Shown here: in pieces, positions 1-9,360 of the stretch
Position numbering within the stretch: the stretch's first letter is position 1
How the letters are laid out: every line of letters starts with the position of its first letter
Source of the DNA: Sphingomonas sp. CROZ-RG-20F-R02-07
GTDB taxonomy: Bacteria; Pseudomonadota; Alphaproteobacteria; Sphingomonadales; Sphingomonadaceae
Direction of reading: 5' to 3'
DNA length: 64,000 nt
Assembly (NCBI RefSeq): GCF_022662335.1
Contig: NZ_JAKNQJ010000007.1
Span: forward strand, 62,001 to 126,000
Notes under the pieces: model-generated
Databases searched by the model: none
Seen by the model: the letters and a program-made list of their open reading frames with translations, nothing else
What the model was told of the DNA's origin: nothing
Made by a program: the position numbers and the translations under genes

Positions 1-126
1 ACCCGGCGCGGGCTGAGGTTCGACGAACGCCGCTGGCGCATCGACGGCGGGGGGCCGATAGTTCGGCCCGACCGTGCAGCCCGAAAGCGCGACCGCCGCC
101 AGCAGAACAGCCTTGCGGATCGTCAA
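1..126 (-). CDS. RND/MFS efflux outer-membrane lipoprotein (NodT/OprM family), N-terminal part only
   Basis: Only the first 42 codons are in the window; the gene runs off the left edge. It starts at a TTG whose bases overlap the TGA stop of the upstream efflux pump gene, behind a G-rich Shine-Dalgarno-like stretch. The start reads as a lipoprotein signal peptide with lipobox LSGC, followed by TVGPNYRPP, the typical mature start of NodT/OprM outer-membrane channels. It is the fourth gene of the TetR-EmrA-EmrB operon, so it should form the outer-membrane exit duct of this tripartite pump. The family call rests on a short N-terminus plus context. Confidence 0.8.
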   Translation of the reverse strand, partial: MTIRKAVLLAAVALSGCTVGPNYRPPAVDAPAAFVEPQPAPG

Positions 127-1730
127 TGTCCCATCCCCCCGCCGGCCGGCTTGCCGCCCGATCGATCCACTTTCAAGAACAAGGCGAGCGGCGACAGCAC
201 GAGCGTCACCACCATGAGCGTACGGAATACGTCGAGAAAGGCGAGCATGTTCGCCTGACGCTGAAGCTGCTGGTACAGCACCGCCATCGGCGTCGTCACC
301 GCATCGCCCGCGCTGCCCAACACCCGCGTCGCATCGCTCAACCAATTGTTGTAATTGGGATTGAGCGGGTTGGTCACATAGGTAAGGTTCGCCTGCTCGA
401 CCTGCTGCCGGTTGGCGAACAGCGACTGGGCAAACGCGATGCCGATCGTGCCGCCCAGATTGCGGAAGACGTTCAACAGGCTCGACGCCTGCGCGGTCTG
501 ATTCTGCCGCAATCCCACATAAGCCACCGCGTTGATCGGAACGAACAGGAACGGCAGCGCCATCGATTGATAGAGGCGCGCGATCGCCGCGTCGGAAAAG
601 CTGATATCGGCGGTGAAATGCGACAGGTTCCACAGCGCCGCCGCCTGCACCAGCAAGGCCGGGAACAGCATCAGCCGCACATCGACCGATCCCGCCAGCC
701 GCCCCGCGATCGGCACTGCGACCAGCGTGGCGAAACCGCCGGCGGTCAACGCCAGCCCCGCGTCGAGCGCGCTGTAGCCGAGCACCTGCTGGAGCATCTG
801 CGGGATCAACTGCGTCGTCCCGAACAAGATCAGGCCCGTCAGCCCCATCAGTGACACGGTGATCGCGAAGTTGCGGTTGCCGAGCAGTTTCAGATCGACG
901 ACGGGATCGTCCACCGTCAGTTCGCGGATGACGAGCGCGATCAGCGCCAATCCCGCCGTCACGGCGGAGGCGACGATCAGCGGGCTGGCGAACCAATCCT
1001 CGCGCTCGCCGCGATCGAGCGTGATCTCCAGGAAACCGAGCCCCAGCGCCACCAGGATCACGCCCCAATAGTCGATCCGCAGCCCCTTCTTCATGCGCGC
1101 CTGGCGGTCTTCCTCCATCGCCTTGGGCTCGTCGACGAACGTCTCGGCGAGAAAGAACGCCGCGATGCCGATCGGCACGTTGATGAGAAACACCCAGTGC
1201 CAACTGGCATTTTCGGTGATGTAGCCGCCCAGCGACGGGCCGAGCACCGGCCCCACCACCACCACGATGGCGAACGCGGCGAATGCCATGCCGCGTTGCT
1301 TGGGCGGAAACGTATCCGCCAGGATCGACTGTTCGACGGGTGCGAGGCCGCCGCCGCCGATCCCCTGAAGCACGCGCGCGATGACGAGCGTCTGGAGATT
1401 GGGTGCCACGCCGCACAGGAACGAGGCGAGCGTAAAGAGCGCGATCGACAGGAGGAAATAGCGTTTCCGTCCGATCGCGTCGCTCAACCAGCCCGAGATC
1501 GGGATGATGATCGCGTTGGCGACCAGATAGCTCGTCAGCACCCACGTCGCCTGATCGGTCGAGATCGACAGGCCGCCGGCGATATGATCGAGGCTGACAT
1601 TGGCGATCGATGTGTCGAGCACCTCCATGAACGTCGGGATCGAGATGATCGTGACGATCAGCCACGGGCTATAGGGCCCCGCCGCCGAACGCGCGGGGCT
1701 CCAGCCACCGGACGCGGCGGCGCCCGCCAT
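123..1730 (-). CDS. emrB: MFS multidrug transporter, DHA2 family (EmrB/QacA type)
   Basis: A 535-residue inner-membrane drug:proton antiporter with the length expected of 14-helix DHA2 pumps. Family motifs are visible: LDTSIANV at residues 38-45 in helix 1 (motif D1) and SGWLSDAIGRKRYF after helix 2 (motif A). The ATG at 1730 is preferred over longer upstream starts because it lies 2 bases after the stop of the membrane fusion protein gene; an earlier start would overlap that gene by hundreds of bases. Together with the HlyD protein and the NodT lipoprotein it forms a tripartite efflux pump. Substrates cannot be read from the sequence. Confidence 0.93.
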   Translation of the reverse strand: MAGAAASGGWSPARSAAGPYSPWLIVTIISIPTFMEVLDTSIANVSLDHIAGGLSISTDQATWVLTSYLVANAIIIPISGWLSDAIGRKRYFLLSIALFTLASFLCGVAPNLQTLVIARVLQGIGGGGLAPVEQSILADTFPPKQRGMAFAAFAIVVVVGPVLGPSLGGYITENASWHWVFLINVPIGIAAFFLAETFVDEPKAMEEDRQARMKKGLRIDYWGVILVALGLGFLEITLDRGEREDWFASPLIVASAVTAGLALIALVIRELTVDDPVVDLKLLGNRNFAITVSLMGLTGLILFGTTQLIPQMLQQVLGYSALDAGLALTAGGFATLVAVPIAGRLAGSVDVRLMLFPALLVQAAALWNLSHFTADISFSDAAIARLYQSMALPFLFVPINAVAYVGLRQNQTAQASSLLNVFRNLGGTIGIAFAQSLFANRQQVEQANLTYVTNPLNPNYNNWLSDATRVLGSAGDAVTTPMAVLYQQLQRQANMLAFLDVFRTLMVVTLVLSPLALFLKVDRSGGKPAGGGMGH

Positions 1731-1732
1731 GC

Positions 1733-2920
1733 TCAGCGCACCTTGACGGTGGGAACGACCGACATGCCCGGCCCGATCGCATAGCGGCGCGGATCGGCGC
1801 CGTTCTTGACGTCGAAGAGGATGCGCACCGGTACGCGCTGCACCACCTTCACGTAATTGCCCGTGGCATTCTGCGGCGGCAGCAGCGCGAACGCCTGCCC
1901 CGCGCCGCGCTGGATCGAATCGACATGCCCGACGAAATCGACCCCGGGATAGGCATCGACATGGATCGCCACGCCCTGCCCGATCTGCATATGGGTGAGC
2001 TGCGTTTCCTTGAAGTTCGCGGTCACCCACAGCCGATCGGGGATCATCGCCATCAACTGCGTGCCGGGGCCGACATAGGATCCCAGATTGACCGACCGGT
2101 TCACCACCTGCCCGTCGACCGGCGCCTTCAGCCGGAGATTGCCCAGCGTCACGTTCGCCTGCTGCACCTGCGCGCGCCGCGCGGCGACCGTGGCGTTCGC
2201 CGCACCGATCTGGCGGCGCGCGACGGTGACGTTGGCGGCGGCGCTGTCGATCTGGCGGCGGGCGGCGGCGGCATCGGCATCGGCCGAGCGCGCGGTCGCG
2301 CGCGCGGCGTCGAGCTGCTGCCCAGCGACCGCATTGGGATCGAGGCGAAGCAGCGTTTCGTAGCGCTGCAGATCCTGCCGCGCCTTGATCGCAGCGGCGA
2401 GCGGCGCCCGCGCCTGCGCAGCCACCTGCGCCTCGTTGGCGAGCGCGGCGGTCACTTGCGCATGCGCCTGCCCCGCCTGGGCTTGCGCCTGCGCAACATT
2501 GGCTTGCGCCTCGGCGAGCTGCGCCTGCGGGCCGGTCGGCTGGATCACCGCGAGCAGGCTGCCCGCCTTCACATGCCGGTTGTCGACATTGGCGACGGCC
2601 ACCAGCGTGCCCCCGGTCTGCGGTGCGATCCGCACGATATGGGCATCGACGAACGCATCGTCGGTCGTCTCATACTGGCGGGCGTGCAACCAGTAGAGCA
2701 CGCCGCCGACGACCAGCAGCGCCACGACGACGATCAGGATGATCCAGAAGAGCGGCTTCGCGAAGATGGACGGCTTCTTGGGCTTGTCGGCCTTGTCCTC
2801 GCCGTCATCGCCATCGTCCTTGCCGCCGTCGTCGGACGGACTGGCGGCCTCGGAATGCTCGTCCCCACGGGCATCGTCGTGCGAAGCCTTGCGCTCCTCA
2901 TCGGTGCTCGAATCGCTCAT
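1733..2920 (-). CDS. emrA: HlyD/EmrA-family membrane fusion protein
   Basis: A 395-residue periplasmic adaptor linking the EmrB-type pump to the outer-membrane channel. The order is an acidic, low-complexity cytoplasmic N-terminus (about residues 1-50), one membrane helix (about 55-78), a lipoyl/barrel half starting at YETTDDAFVDAHIVRIAPQ, a long Ala/Gln-rich coiled-coil hairpin (about 125-260) and the second lipoyl/barrel half (APVDGQVVNRSVNLGSYV). Its ATG overlaps the TetR gene stop (ATGA), so the two are translationally coupled. The acidic head (DDGGKDDGDDGED) is longer than in E. coli EmrA. Confidence 0.93.
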   Translation of the reverse strand: MSDSSTDEERKASHDDARGDEHSEAASPSDDGGKDDGDDGEDKADKPKKPSIFAKPLFWIILIVVVALLVVGGVLYWLHARQYETTDDAFVDAHIVRIAPQTGGTLVAVANVDNRHVKAGSLLAVIQPTGPQAQLAEAQANVAQAQAQAGQAHAQVTAALANEAQVAAQARAPLAAAIKARQDLQRYETLLRLDPNAVAGQQLDAARATARSADADAAAARRQIDSAAANVTVARRQIGAANATVAARRAQVQQANVTLGNLRLKAPVDGQVVNRSVNLGSYVGPGTQLMAMIPDRLWVTANFKETQLTHMQIGQGVAIHVDAYPGVDFVGHVDSIQRGAGQAFALLPPQNATGNYVKVVQRVPVRILFDVKNGADPRRYAIGPGMSVVPTVKVR

Positions 2921-3552
2921 GACGTCCCCTGTGCTTCGGCGCGCAGCCGGGCGAGAATGGCATCGGTGTTAGCCGCGATGCGGCCCTTTATCTCAGCCAG
3001 GTGTTCGGGGTCCATCCCGTCCTGGCCGAGCAGTCGGAGGCACGCGGCGCGCGATCCCCGCAGCGCCAGCACCTGGCCGAATAGCGTGATCGTCACGATC
3101 CGCGCCGCCCGCGAATCGGCAAGCCCCGTGGCCGCGCACACCAAGGCGACGATGGTTTCCAGCATGCGCCCCATCACGCCGCCGTAAAGCCGGTCGAACG
3201 CCGCGCCGGGGTTCATCTGCTCGCGCAGGATGAACAGCGACGCATCGCTCCCGGTGGCGCCGCCGATCTTGTCCGCCAGCCGGGCGAGGATTCGCTGGAG
3301 GGCAGCCGTGGCGGCAGCCGGATCGCCATCGTCGACCATCCCTTCGGCTTCGATGACGCCACCCATATCCTCGGCCAGCCGTTCCGCGATCCGGTCGGCG
3401 GCGGCGAGATAAAGGCCTTCCTTGCCCCCGAAATGATAGGTGATCGACGACATCGCCGTGCCCGCCGCCGCAGCGATCCCGCGCGTGCTGGCGCCTTCCA
3501 GCCCTTTGCTGCCGAACTCGCCGATGGCGATGTCGAGAAGGCGGCTGTGCAT
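2917..3552 (-). CDS. TetR-family regulator with CecR/DUF1956-like C-terminal domain
   Basis: A 211-residue repressor-type protein, first gene of the efflux operon. The helix-turn-helix lies at about residues 22-43 (STRGIAAAAGTAMSSITYHF), followed by GGKEGLYLAAADRIAERL, as in the CecR (YbiH) group. The C-terminal part (REQMNPGAAFDRLY, then a long helical segment) also fits DUF1956. The ATG at 3552 is preferred because the open frame upstream runs through the promoter and into the monooxygenase gene. A perfect palindrome 14 bases upstream could be its operator, suggesting autoregulation and control of emrAB. The inducer is unknown. Confidence 0.88.
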   Translation of the reverse strand: MHSRLLDIAIGEFGSKGLEGASTRGIAAAAGTAMSSITYHFGGKEGLYLAAADRIAERLAEDMGGVIEAEGMVDDGDPAAATAALQRILARLADKIGGATGSDASLFILREQMNPGAAFDRLYGGVMGRMLETIVALVCAATGLADSRAARIVTITLFGQVLALRGSRAACLRLLGQDGMDPEHLAEIKGRIAANTDAILARLRAEAQGTS

Positions 3553-3565
3553 GGCCGCCGCTTTA

Positions 3566-3577
3566 GTTCGATCGAAC
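3566..3577. promoter_or_regulatory. Perfect palindrome, candidate TetR operator
   Basis: GTTCGATCGAAC is a perfect 12-base palindrome centred about 20 bases upstream of the TetR start, in the 44-base gap behind the monooxygenase stop. Its position suits a repressor site overlapping the operon promoter or leader. The operator role is inferred. Confidence 0.5.
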
Positions 3578-3596
3578 GAACCGTGCAAGCGGCGTG

Positions 3597-5072
3597 TCAG
3601 GCCGGCTCGTGTGCCCGGGCAGCGACAGGGTTCGAGAAGCGCATGCCGTCGTCCACCGATCCCAGCCGCAGCGCCAGAATGTCGAGCGCATAATTCTGGT
3701 TCAGCTTCCACGGCTTCTTCGCGCCCTGTTTCGGCAGGCTATCGATCGCGCGCGTGACATAGCCCGACGAGAAATCGAGGAAGGGCTCGGTGCTCATCGC
3801 CGCATCCGCATTGTACGGCGTCGCCTGCCGCAGCCCGCGCTTGCGCATCGTGTTGAGCAGGCGGCAGACATACATCGCGGTCAGATCGGCCTTCAGCGTC
3901 CACGACGCATTGGTATAGCCGAACACCGACGCCAGATTGGGCACGTCCGAGAACATCATGCCCTTATATTGCAGCCGGCGCGACCAATCGACGGGTTCAC
4001 CGTCGACGCGGAAGTCGACGCCGCTCATCAGTTGCAGCTCCAGCCCCGTCGCGGTGACGATCACGTCGGCGGGCAGTTCCGCGCCCGACGCGAGGCGGAT
4101 GCCGTGCGCGGTGAACCGGTCGATCGTGTCGGTCACCACGGTCGCGGTGCCGGCGTTGATCGCGCCGAACAGATCGGCATCGGGCACCATGCACATCCGC
4201 TGATCCCACGGATTGTAGCGCGGCGTGAAATGCGTCGCGACGTCGTAATCCGGCCCGAGATGCTCGCGCACCATGCCGAGGATGCGCTGCTTCACCTTTT
4301 CCGGGCGGCGGCGGGCGAGACGGAAGAAGAACATGCCCCACAGCACGTTCTTCCACCGCGTCAGACCGTAAGCGAGCTTGGCCGGCAGGCGTTCGCGCAG
4401 CCAGTCGGCGACGCGGTCCGCCGAGGGGCGCGAGACGACATAGGTGGGCGAGCGTTGGAGCATCGTCACATGCGCCGCCTGCTTCGCCATTTCAGGCACG
4501 AGCGTGACGGCCGTGGCGCCGCTGCCGATCACGACCACTTCCTTGCCCGCATAATCGAGATCGGCCGGCCAGAATTGCGGGTGGACGATCATGCCCTCGA
4601 AATTGGCCGCGCCGGCGAAATCGGGCGTGTGGCCGCGCGCATAGTCATAATATCCCGCGCACATGCACAGGAAGTTGCAGGTGAGCGTGACGGGCGCGCC
4701 GTCGGGGCCGGTGCCGCCGACCGTCCAGCGCGCCTCCTCGCTCGACCAGGTCGCGCTGGTCACCCGGTGCGAGAAGCGGATATGCCGATCGATGCCATAG
4801 GTCTGCGCGGTTTCCACGACATACTCGCGGATCGAAGGACCGTCGGCGATCGCCTTGGCCCCCGTCCAGGGATGGAAGACGAAGCCCAGCGTGTGCATGT
4901 CCGAATCGCTGCGGATGCCGGGGTAGCGGAACAGGTCCCAGGTCCCGCCCATCGCCGCCCGCCCTTCCAATATGGCGTAGCTGCGATCCGGACAGCGCGT
5001 CTGGAGGTGATAGCCCATCCCGATGCCGGAAATGCCGGCCCCCACGACGATCACGTCGAGATGTTCGGTCAT
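3597..5072 (-). CDS. Flavin-containing (Baeyer-Villiger-type) monooxygenase
   Basis: A 491-residue FAD/NADPH monooxygenase. The N-terminal Rossmann motif is GAGISG at residues 11-16. The Baeyer-Villiger fingerprint FxGxxxHxxxWP is complete (F158, G160, H164, W168, P169). A second dinucleotide motif, VIGSGATA, follows at about 181. The family inserts oxygen next to ketones or oxidises S/N centres; the protein resembles EthA-type enzymes. The start is clear, with GGAGAGG just upstream of the ATG. It sits between tamB and the efflux operon, reads the same way, and has no obvious pathway partner, so the substrate is unknown. Confidence 0.9.
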   Translation of the reverse strand: MTEHLDVIVVGAGISGIGMGYHLQTRCPDRSYAILEGRAAMGGTWDLFRYPGIRSDSDMHTLGFVFHPWTGAKAIADGPSIREYVVETAQTYGIDRHIRFSHRVTSATWSSEEARWTVGGTGPDGAPVTLTCNFLCMCAGYYDYARGHTPDFAGAANFEGMIVHPQFWPADLDYAGKEVVVIGSGATAVTLVPEMAKQAAHVTMLQRSPTYVVSRPSADRVADWLRERLPAKLAYGLTRWKNVLWGMFFFRLARRRPEKVKQRILGMVREHLGPDYDVATHFTPRYNPWDQRMCMVPDADLFGAINAGTATVVTDTIDRFTAHGIRLASGAELPADVIVTATGLELQLMSGVDFRVDGEPVDWSRRLQYKGMMFSDVPNLASVFGYTNASWTLKADLTAMYVCRLLNTMRKRGLRQATPYNADAAMSTEPFLDFSSGYVTRAIDSLPKQGAKKPWKLNQNYALDILALRLGSVDDGMRFSNPVAARAHEPA

Positions 5073-5130
5073 ATGCGCCTCTCCACCATACCCGGTCTTC
5101 TATTCGGTGGATGGCAGCCTATCGCGCGGT

Positions 5131-8100
5131 CTAGCGGAAGTCTCGCGAATATTTGACCGAGACGTTGCTGCCGCCGAACGAACCGGTGGAGGACAACACG
5201 CTCAGCACGCGGGACAGCGACACCTGGAGCTGCGTGGCGGTGAAGCCGCGCGCATCGGTGATGATCTCCACATAGATGTTCTTGCTGATATATTTGCCCG
5301 CCGCCAGCGACGTGCCGCGACCCGTCGCCTGGTCCGCACCGAGGATGCGCAGCCGGTCGAACCCGGTGGCCGAGCGGAGCTTGCCGAGCGGGTTGAGCCC
5401 GCCCCCGCTCGATCCCCGCAGCGAATTAAGCGCCGCGGCGAGCTGGATCGCTTCTGTGGCGGACAGGTTCGTCGGTGACGTGCCGAACAGCAGGCGGCTC
5501 AGCACCTCGTCCTGCGGCAGCGTCGGTGTCGAGGTGAACGCGATCTGCGGATGCTCGCCCGTGCCGGTGATGTTGATCGTCACGGTGATGTCGCTCGTCG
5601 TGGTGGAGGCGACGATGTTGATATCCGGATCGGTCAGGGCGCCGCCGCGGAAGCGGATCTCGCCCTTGGTCACGTCGAAGCGCTTGCCCGAGAAGGAATA
5701 GGTGCCGCGGACAAGATCGAGGCCGCCGGTGATGACCGGCGCGGCGCTGGTGCCGCCGATCCGCAGGTTCATCGACCATTCGGATTCGAGCCCCATGCCC
5801 GAGACGAAGAGCTGGTTGGCCGCGCGGACATGGAGATCGAGCTTGAACAGTCCGGTGGGCGCCGGCTTCGGTCGGTCGGTCGGTCGGCCCGGCACCATGT
5901 CGCTCTTGCGGCGCACGCCCGTCAGTTCGGGCACTTCGGCCGCGCCCTGGCGGATGATCTCGTAGCGTGCATTGGGCACCGTGATGTCGCCCTGGATCAG
6001 GCCGCCATCCTTGCCGTTGGTCAGGTGGACGGTCCCGCTGGCGGTCGCGCCGAGCGCATCGCTCTTGGCCAGTTGCGCCTTGTCGAGCGTCGCCCGCAGA
6101 TCGATCGGATAGCCGCTGTCGGCGGCGAGGCCCACGCTGCCCTGCGCCTGGACCGTGCCGTCGCCCGCACGGGCGCTGAGGCTCGTCAGTTCGAGCCGGT
6201 CGTTGTTGAACCGGCCCGCGATCTTCATCTGCGACAGGCGGGTGCCATAGGTCTCGTTGTCATAGGTCAGGTTGTCGGCGCGGATCAGGCCATTGATACG
6301 CGGCGCGGTCACGGTGCCGCCGAAATCGGCGGCGATCGCGATCGGGCCGGACACTTGCTGGTTGGGCAGTGCGGCAAGGCTGAACAGCACCGCCGAGGGG
6401 CCGTTGTAGCGGATCCCGCCCGAGAGCGGCGCGGCCATCAGCCGCGTCGACCAGGAGCCGGCGCCCGGCGGCAACGGCCGCAGCGTCGCCACCATCCGCC
6501 CGACGGGCGTGCCGCCGCGCTTGACGATCGCGCGCGCCTCGCCGCCATCGGGCAGCAGCTTGCCGGCGAACACGATGTCGACGGGTTCGGACACGGCGGC
6601 AAGTCCGGTGCGCTGGAAATTGGCGATCGTCAGCCGTGCATCGGCATTGGGGATCGCGCTGCTGTTCGGCTGGGTCAGGTCGAGGCTGCCGGTTGCCTGC
6701 CCGGCGATGCCGAGATTGGGGATGAGCGCGTTGGCGATCGACAGATCGAGCCGGTCGAGCCGCGCCTGAAGCGCGAGCCCGGCACCGTAGCGCCCCGCCA
6801 GGCGCAACGCGCCGCCGGTGCTGCCCTGCCCGAACGCGATCTGTGTCGGCGCCAGCGCATAGACGCCCTTCGTCGCATGAATTCGCGCGGGGTTGCCGGT
6901 GTGGAAAGCGATGCCATTCGCCTGCCCCTGCAGCGCGACGAGATAGTCGCTCGGCGAAAGCTGGGCGTTGGCGGCAAGCCGGAAGGGCACGCCGTTGGAG
7001 CCGGTGAGCAGCGCCTGCGCGGTGCCGTGGCCGCCGACATAGTTTACCTTCGCACGCGCCGCCGACAGCACGGTGGCGCCATAGCGCAGATCGCCGACCT
7101 GGACGTCGGCCACCACTTGCGGCGCGGTCGGATAGAGCACCGCCGTGGCGTTCACGATCGCGCGGCCGATGGTGAAATCCACCGGTCCCGGGATCTTGGC
7201 ATTGTCCGCGCGCGCGTTGACGACGGCCCGCTGATATTTGCCCTGCGCACCGAGCGCGACCTGGCCGTTCAGCCCCGATCCGGCGAACTGGAGCTGCCCC
7301 GCGAATGGACCCGCCACCGTCTGTACCACGCGGCCGGTGGCGACGATGCCCGCGAACACGACGCGGTGGATGTCTACCGCCAACTCGCGGCCGGGGCGGA
7401 CGAGCACGTCCGCGGTGAACGGGCCATATTGCGTCCCGCCGCTGGCGAGCACGGCATAGGCGCCGCCACGGCCGACGATCCGCGCCTTCAGCCCGACGAG
7501 CCCGATGCCCACACCCGGATGCGCGGCCTCCAGCAGCACCACCGGATCGTTCACCGTCCCGCTGACGCGCGCGGTGAGCGGGCCATATTGCGTCGAATAG
7601 GCATCGGCGGAAACGAGCAACTGCCCGTTCGGCGCATAGCGCCCCTCGCCCCGCGTCACGCGGAACTGTGGCGCGTTCATCCGCAGGTTCGAGAAGGTGA
7701 TGAGTCCGTTCGGCGCATAGCCAACGTCCGCCCGCATCACCGCGTTGCCGCCGAGGAAGCTGCGCGCGCCGTCGTTGAAGATCCGCGCGGTGGTGGCGAC
7801 CACCCGGCCCTTGATCCCGAAGCCGGCCGGGGTCGTCACCAGATTGGCGTCGGTCGTCAGGTTGACGATGCCGATGCCGTCGATGCGGTAATCGTTGATC
7901 CGGCCCTTCAGCGCGCCGGTGTAGCGCCCGGTCGACAGGTTCGCGACGACGATCGCGGTCGCATCGATGTTGCTCGAGCGGACGTGCAGATTGTCCGAGA
8001 GGACGTTGACGCCCTGGATCGCGAAGTCGCCATTGACGGTGAGGTTGTTGAGCAGCCCGCCCGCCGCGGCGTTCAGCCCGGTCACGCGGCGCGCGCGCGC

Positions 8101-9360
8101 CTTGACGGGCACGAGGATGCGCTTGGCATCGACCCGCGCCAGCCCCTCGGCATAGAGATCCTCCACGGTGGTGCCCGCAAAACCGAGCGCGGCGGCGCGG
8201 ATCTTATAGTCCACCGTCGGCGTGGCGAAGGCGCCGTCGAGCACCACGCGCGCGGCGACGTCACGCCCGGCGAGCGCGGGCGCGATCGCACCGGGGGTGA
8301 GCAGCCGCGCATCGACCGCGAAATTGCCGAACCGGTTGCGCGCGAGGTCGATCAGGCCGCCGGCATCCACCGCCAGCGCGCTGGAGCTGAGCTTGATCCG
8401 CGTATCGGCACGCCGCTGGTCGAGCGTGGTGTCGATCGCGACCGCCATTTCGGGGCTCGTCAGCCGCTCGACCGGACCCTGGAGATAGAGCCCCGGCTTG
8501 GTCGTGCCGCGCACCTCGATATGGCCGGAGCGCGATGCGACGGCCAGGTTCGCGAGCTGCCCGCCGCCAAGCGTCGCGATCGCGCGCCCCTGCCAGCCAG
8601 CCCATGTTCCCTTGCCGCCCACCGAGACGGCGAGTGGCGCCTTCAGCCCGGCGAGCCCCGCGACGACGCCGCCAACCGGCGCCGTCAGCTTCGCATCGAG
8701 ATCCAGCCGGTTGGCATCGGGCACGGCATCCAGCTTGAGCGCGAGGCGGTCGCCGCCGGCGACCCCCGGCCCCTTCAGCGCGACCGCGGCGGCAGTGAGC
8801 TGCGCGCGGCGGTCGGCGATATGGGCGCCACCGTCGAGGCTCAGCACATGAACCTGGCCGGTGACCGGCGCCCCGATCACGAAACGCGCGATGCGCAGCC
8901 GATTGATGTCGATATCGAGATCGGGAAGCAGTGGCGCGTTGGGGTCGCTGGGCGTCGCCTTGAGCGCGGGGCTGCGCGCGAGCGTCACCAACGCGGCATC
9001 GAGCGAACGCACGTCGATGTGGTTCTGCGCATAGGCGAACGGACGCCAGTCGACGTCGAGCCGCGGCGCGGTGAGGAAGACGCCCGTCGGATCGGCGACG
9101 CGCACGTCGGACAGGATCATATGGCCATAGAGCGATCCGTCGATCCGCCCGACCTTGATGTTCAGCCCCGATGCGGTGGTGTAGCCGCCGAGCTTGTCCG
9201 CGACGAACCGGCGGCCGGGATCGGTATTGATCCCGAGCACGATCGCCAGCACCAGCACCACCAGCCCGATCAGCGCGAACGCCAGCCATTTCAGGATGCG
9301 CTGCCACAAGGGCCGCGTCGTGGTCGCCACCGTGGCGGTCGCTTCGCCTTCGTCCGTCAT
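5131..9360 (-). CDS. tamB: Translocation and assembly module subunit TamB
   Basis: A 1409-residue AsmA/TamB-type protein. One membrane helix near residues 22-45 (LAFALIGLVVLVLAIVLGI) anchors it in the inner membrane. The rest is a long repetitive beta-rich periplasmic body, as in the bridge-like groove proteins. The C-terminal DUF490 region ends in the typical phenylalanine pattern (VKYSRDFR). It is thought to work with TamA in outer-membrane protein insertion and/or phospholipid transport between membranes. Its ATG overlaps the tamA stop (ATGA). The length is within the family range (E. coli TamB is about 1259). Confidence 0.93.
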   Translation of the reverse strand: MTDEGEATATVATTTRPLWQRILKWLAFALIGLVVLVLAIVLGINTDPGRRFVADKLGGYTTASGLNIKVGRIDGSLYGHMILSDVRVADPTGVFLTAPRLDVDWRPFAYAQNHIDVRSLDAALVTLARSPALKATPSDPNAPLLPDLDIDINRLRIARFVIGAPVTGQVHVLSLDGGAHIADRRAQLTAAAVALKGPGVAGGDRLALKLDAVPDANRLDLDAKLTAPVGGVVAGLAGLKAPLAVSVGGKGTWAGWQGRAIATLGGGQLANLAVASRSGHIEVRGTTKPGLYLQGPVERLTSPEMAVAIDTTLDQRRADTRIKLSSSALAVDAGGLIDLARNRFGNFAVDARLLTPGAIAPALAGRDVAARVVLDGAFATPTVDYKIRAAALGFAGTTVEDLYAEGLARVDAKRILVPVKARARRVTGLNAAAGGLLNNLTVNGDFAIQGVNVLSDNLHVRSSNIDATAIVVANLSTGRYTGALKGRINDYRIDGIGIVNLTTDANLVTTPAGFGIKGRVVATTARIFNDGARSFLGGNAVMRADVGYAPNGLITFSNLRMNAPQFRVTRGEGRYAPNGQLLVSADAYSTQYGPLTARVSGTVNDPVVLLEAAHPGVGIGLVGLKARIVGRGGAYAVLASGGTQYGPFTADVLVRPGRELAVDIHRVVFAGIVATGRVVQTVAGPFAGQLQFAGSGLNGQVALGAQGKYQRAVVNARADNAKIPGPVDFTIGRAIVNATAVLYPTAPQVVADVQVGDLRYGATVLSAARAKVNYVGGHGTAQALLTGSNGVPFRLAANAQLSPSDYLVALQGQANGIAFHTGNPARIHATKGVYALAPTQIAFGQGSTGGALRLAGRYGAGLALQARLDRLDLSIANALIPNLGIAGQATGSLDLTQPNSSAIPNADARLTIANFQRTGLAAVSEPVDIVFAGKLLPDGGEARAIVKRGGTPVGRMVATLRPLPPGAGSWSTRLMAAPLSGGIRYNGPSAVLFSLAALPNQQVSGPIAIAADFGGTVTAPRINGLIRADNLTYDNETYGTRLSQMKIAGRFNNDRLELTSLSARAGDGTVQAQGSVGLAADSGYPIDLRATLDKAQLAKSDALGATASGTVHLTNGKDGGLIQGDITVPNARYEIIRQGAAEVPELTGVRRKSDMVPGRPTDRPKPAPTGLFKLDLHVRAANQLFVSGMGLESEWSMNLRIGGTSAAPVITGGLDLVRGTYSFSGKRFDVTKGEIRFRGGALTDPDINIVASTTTSDITVTINITGTGEHPQIAFTSTPTLPQDEVLSRLLFGTSPTNLSATEAIQLAAALNSLRGSSGGGLNPLGKLRSATGFDRLRILGADQATGRGTSLAAGKYISKNIYVEIITDARGFTATQLQVSLSRVLSVLSSTGSFGGSNVSVKYSRDFR

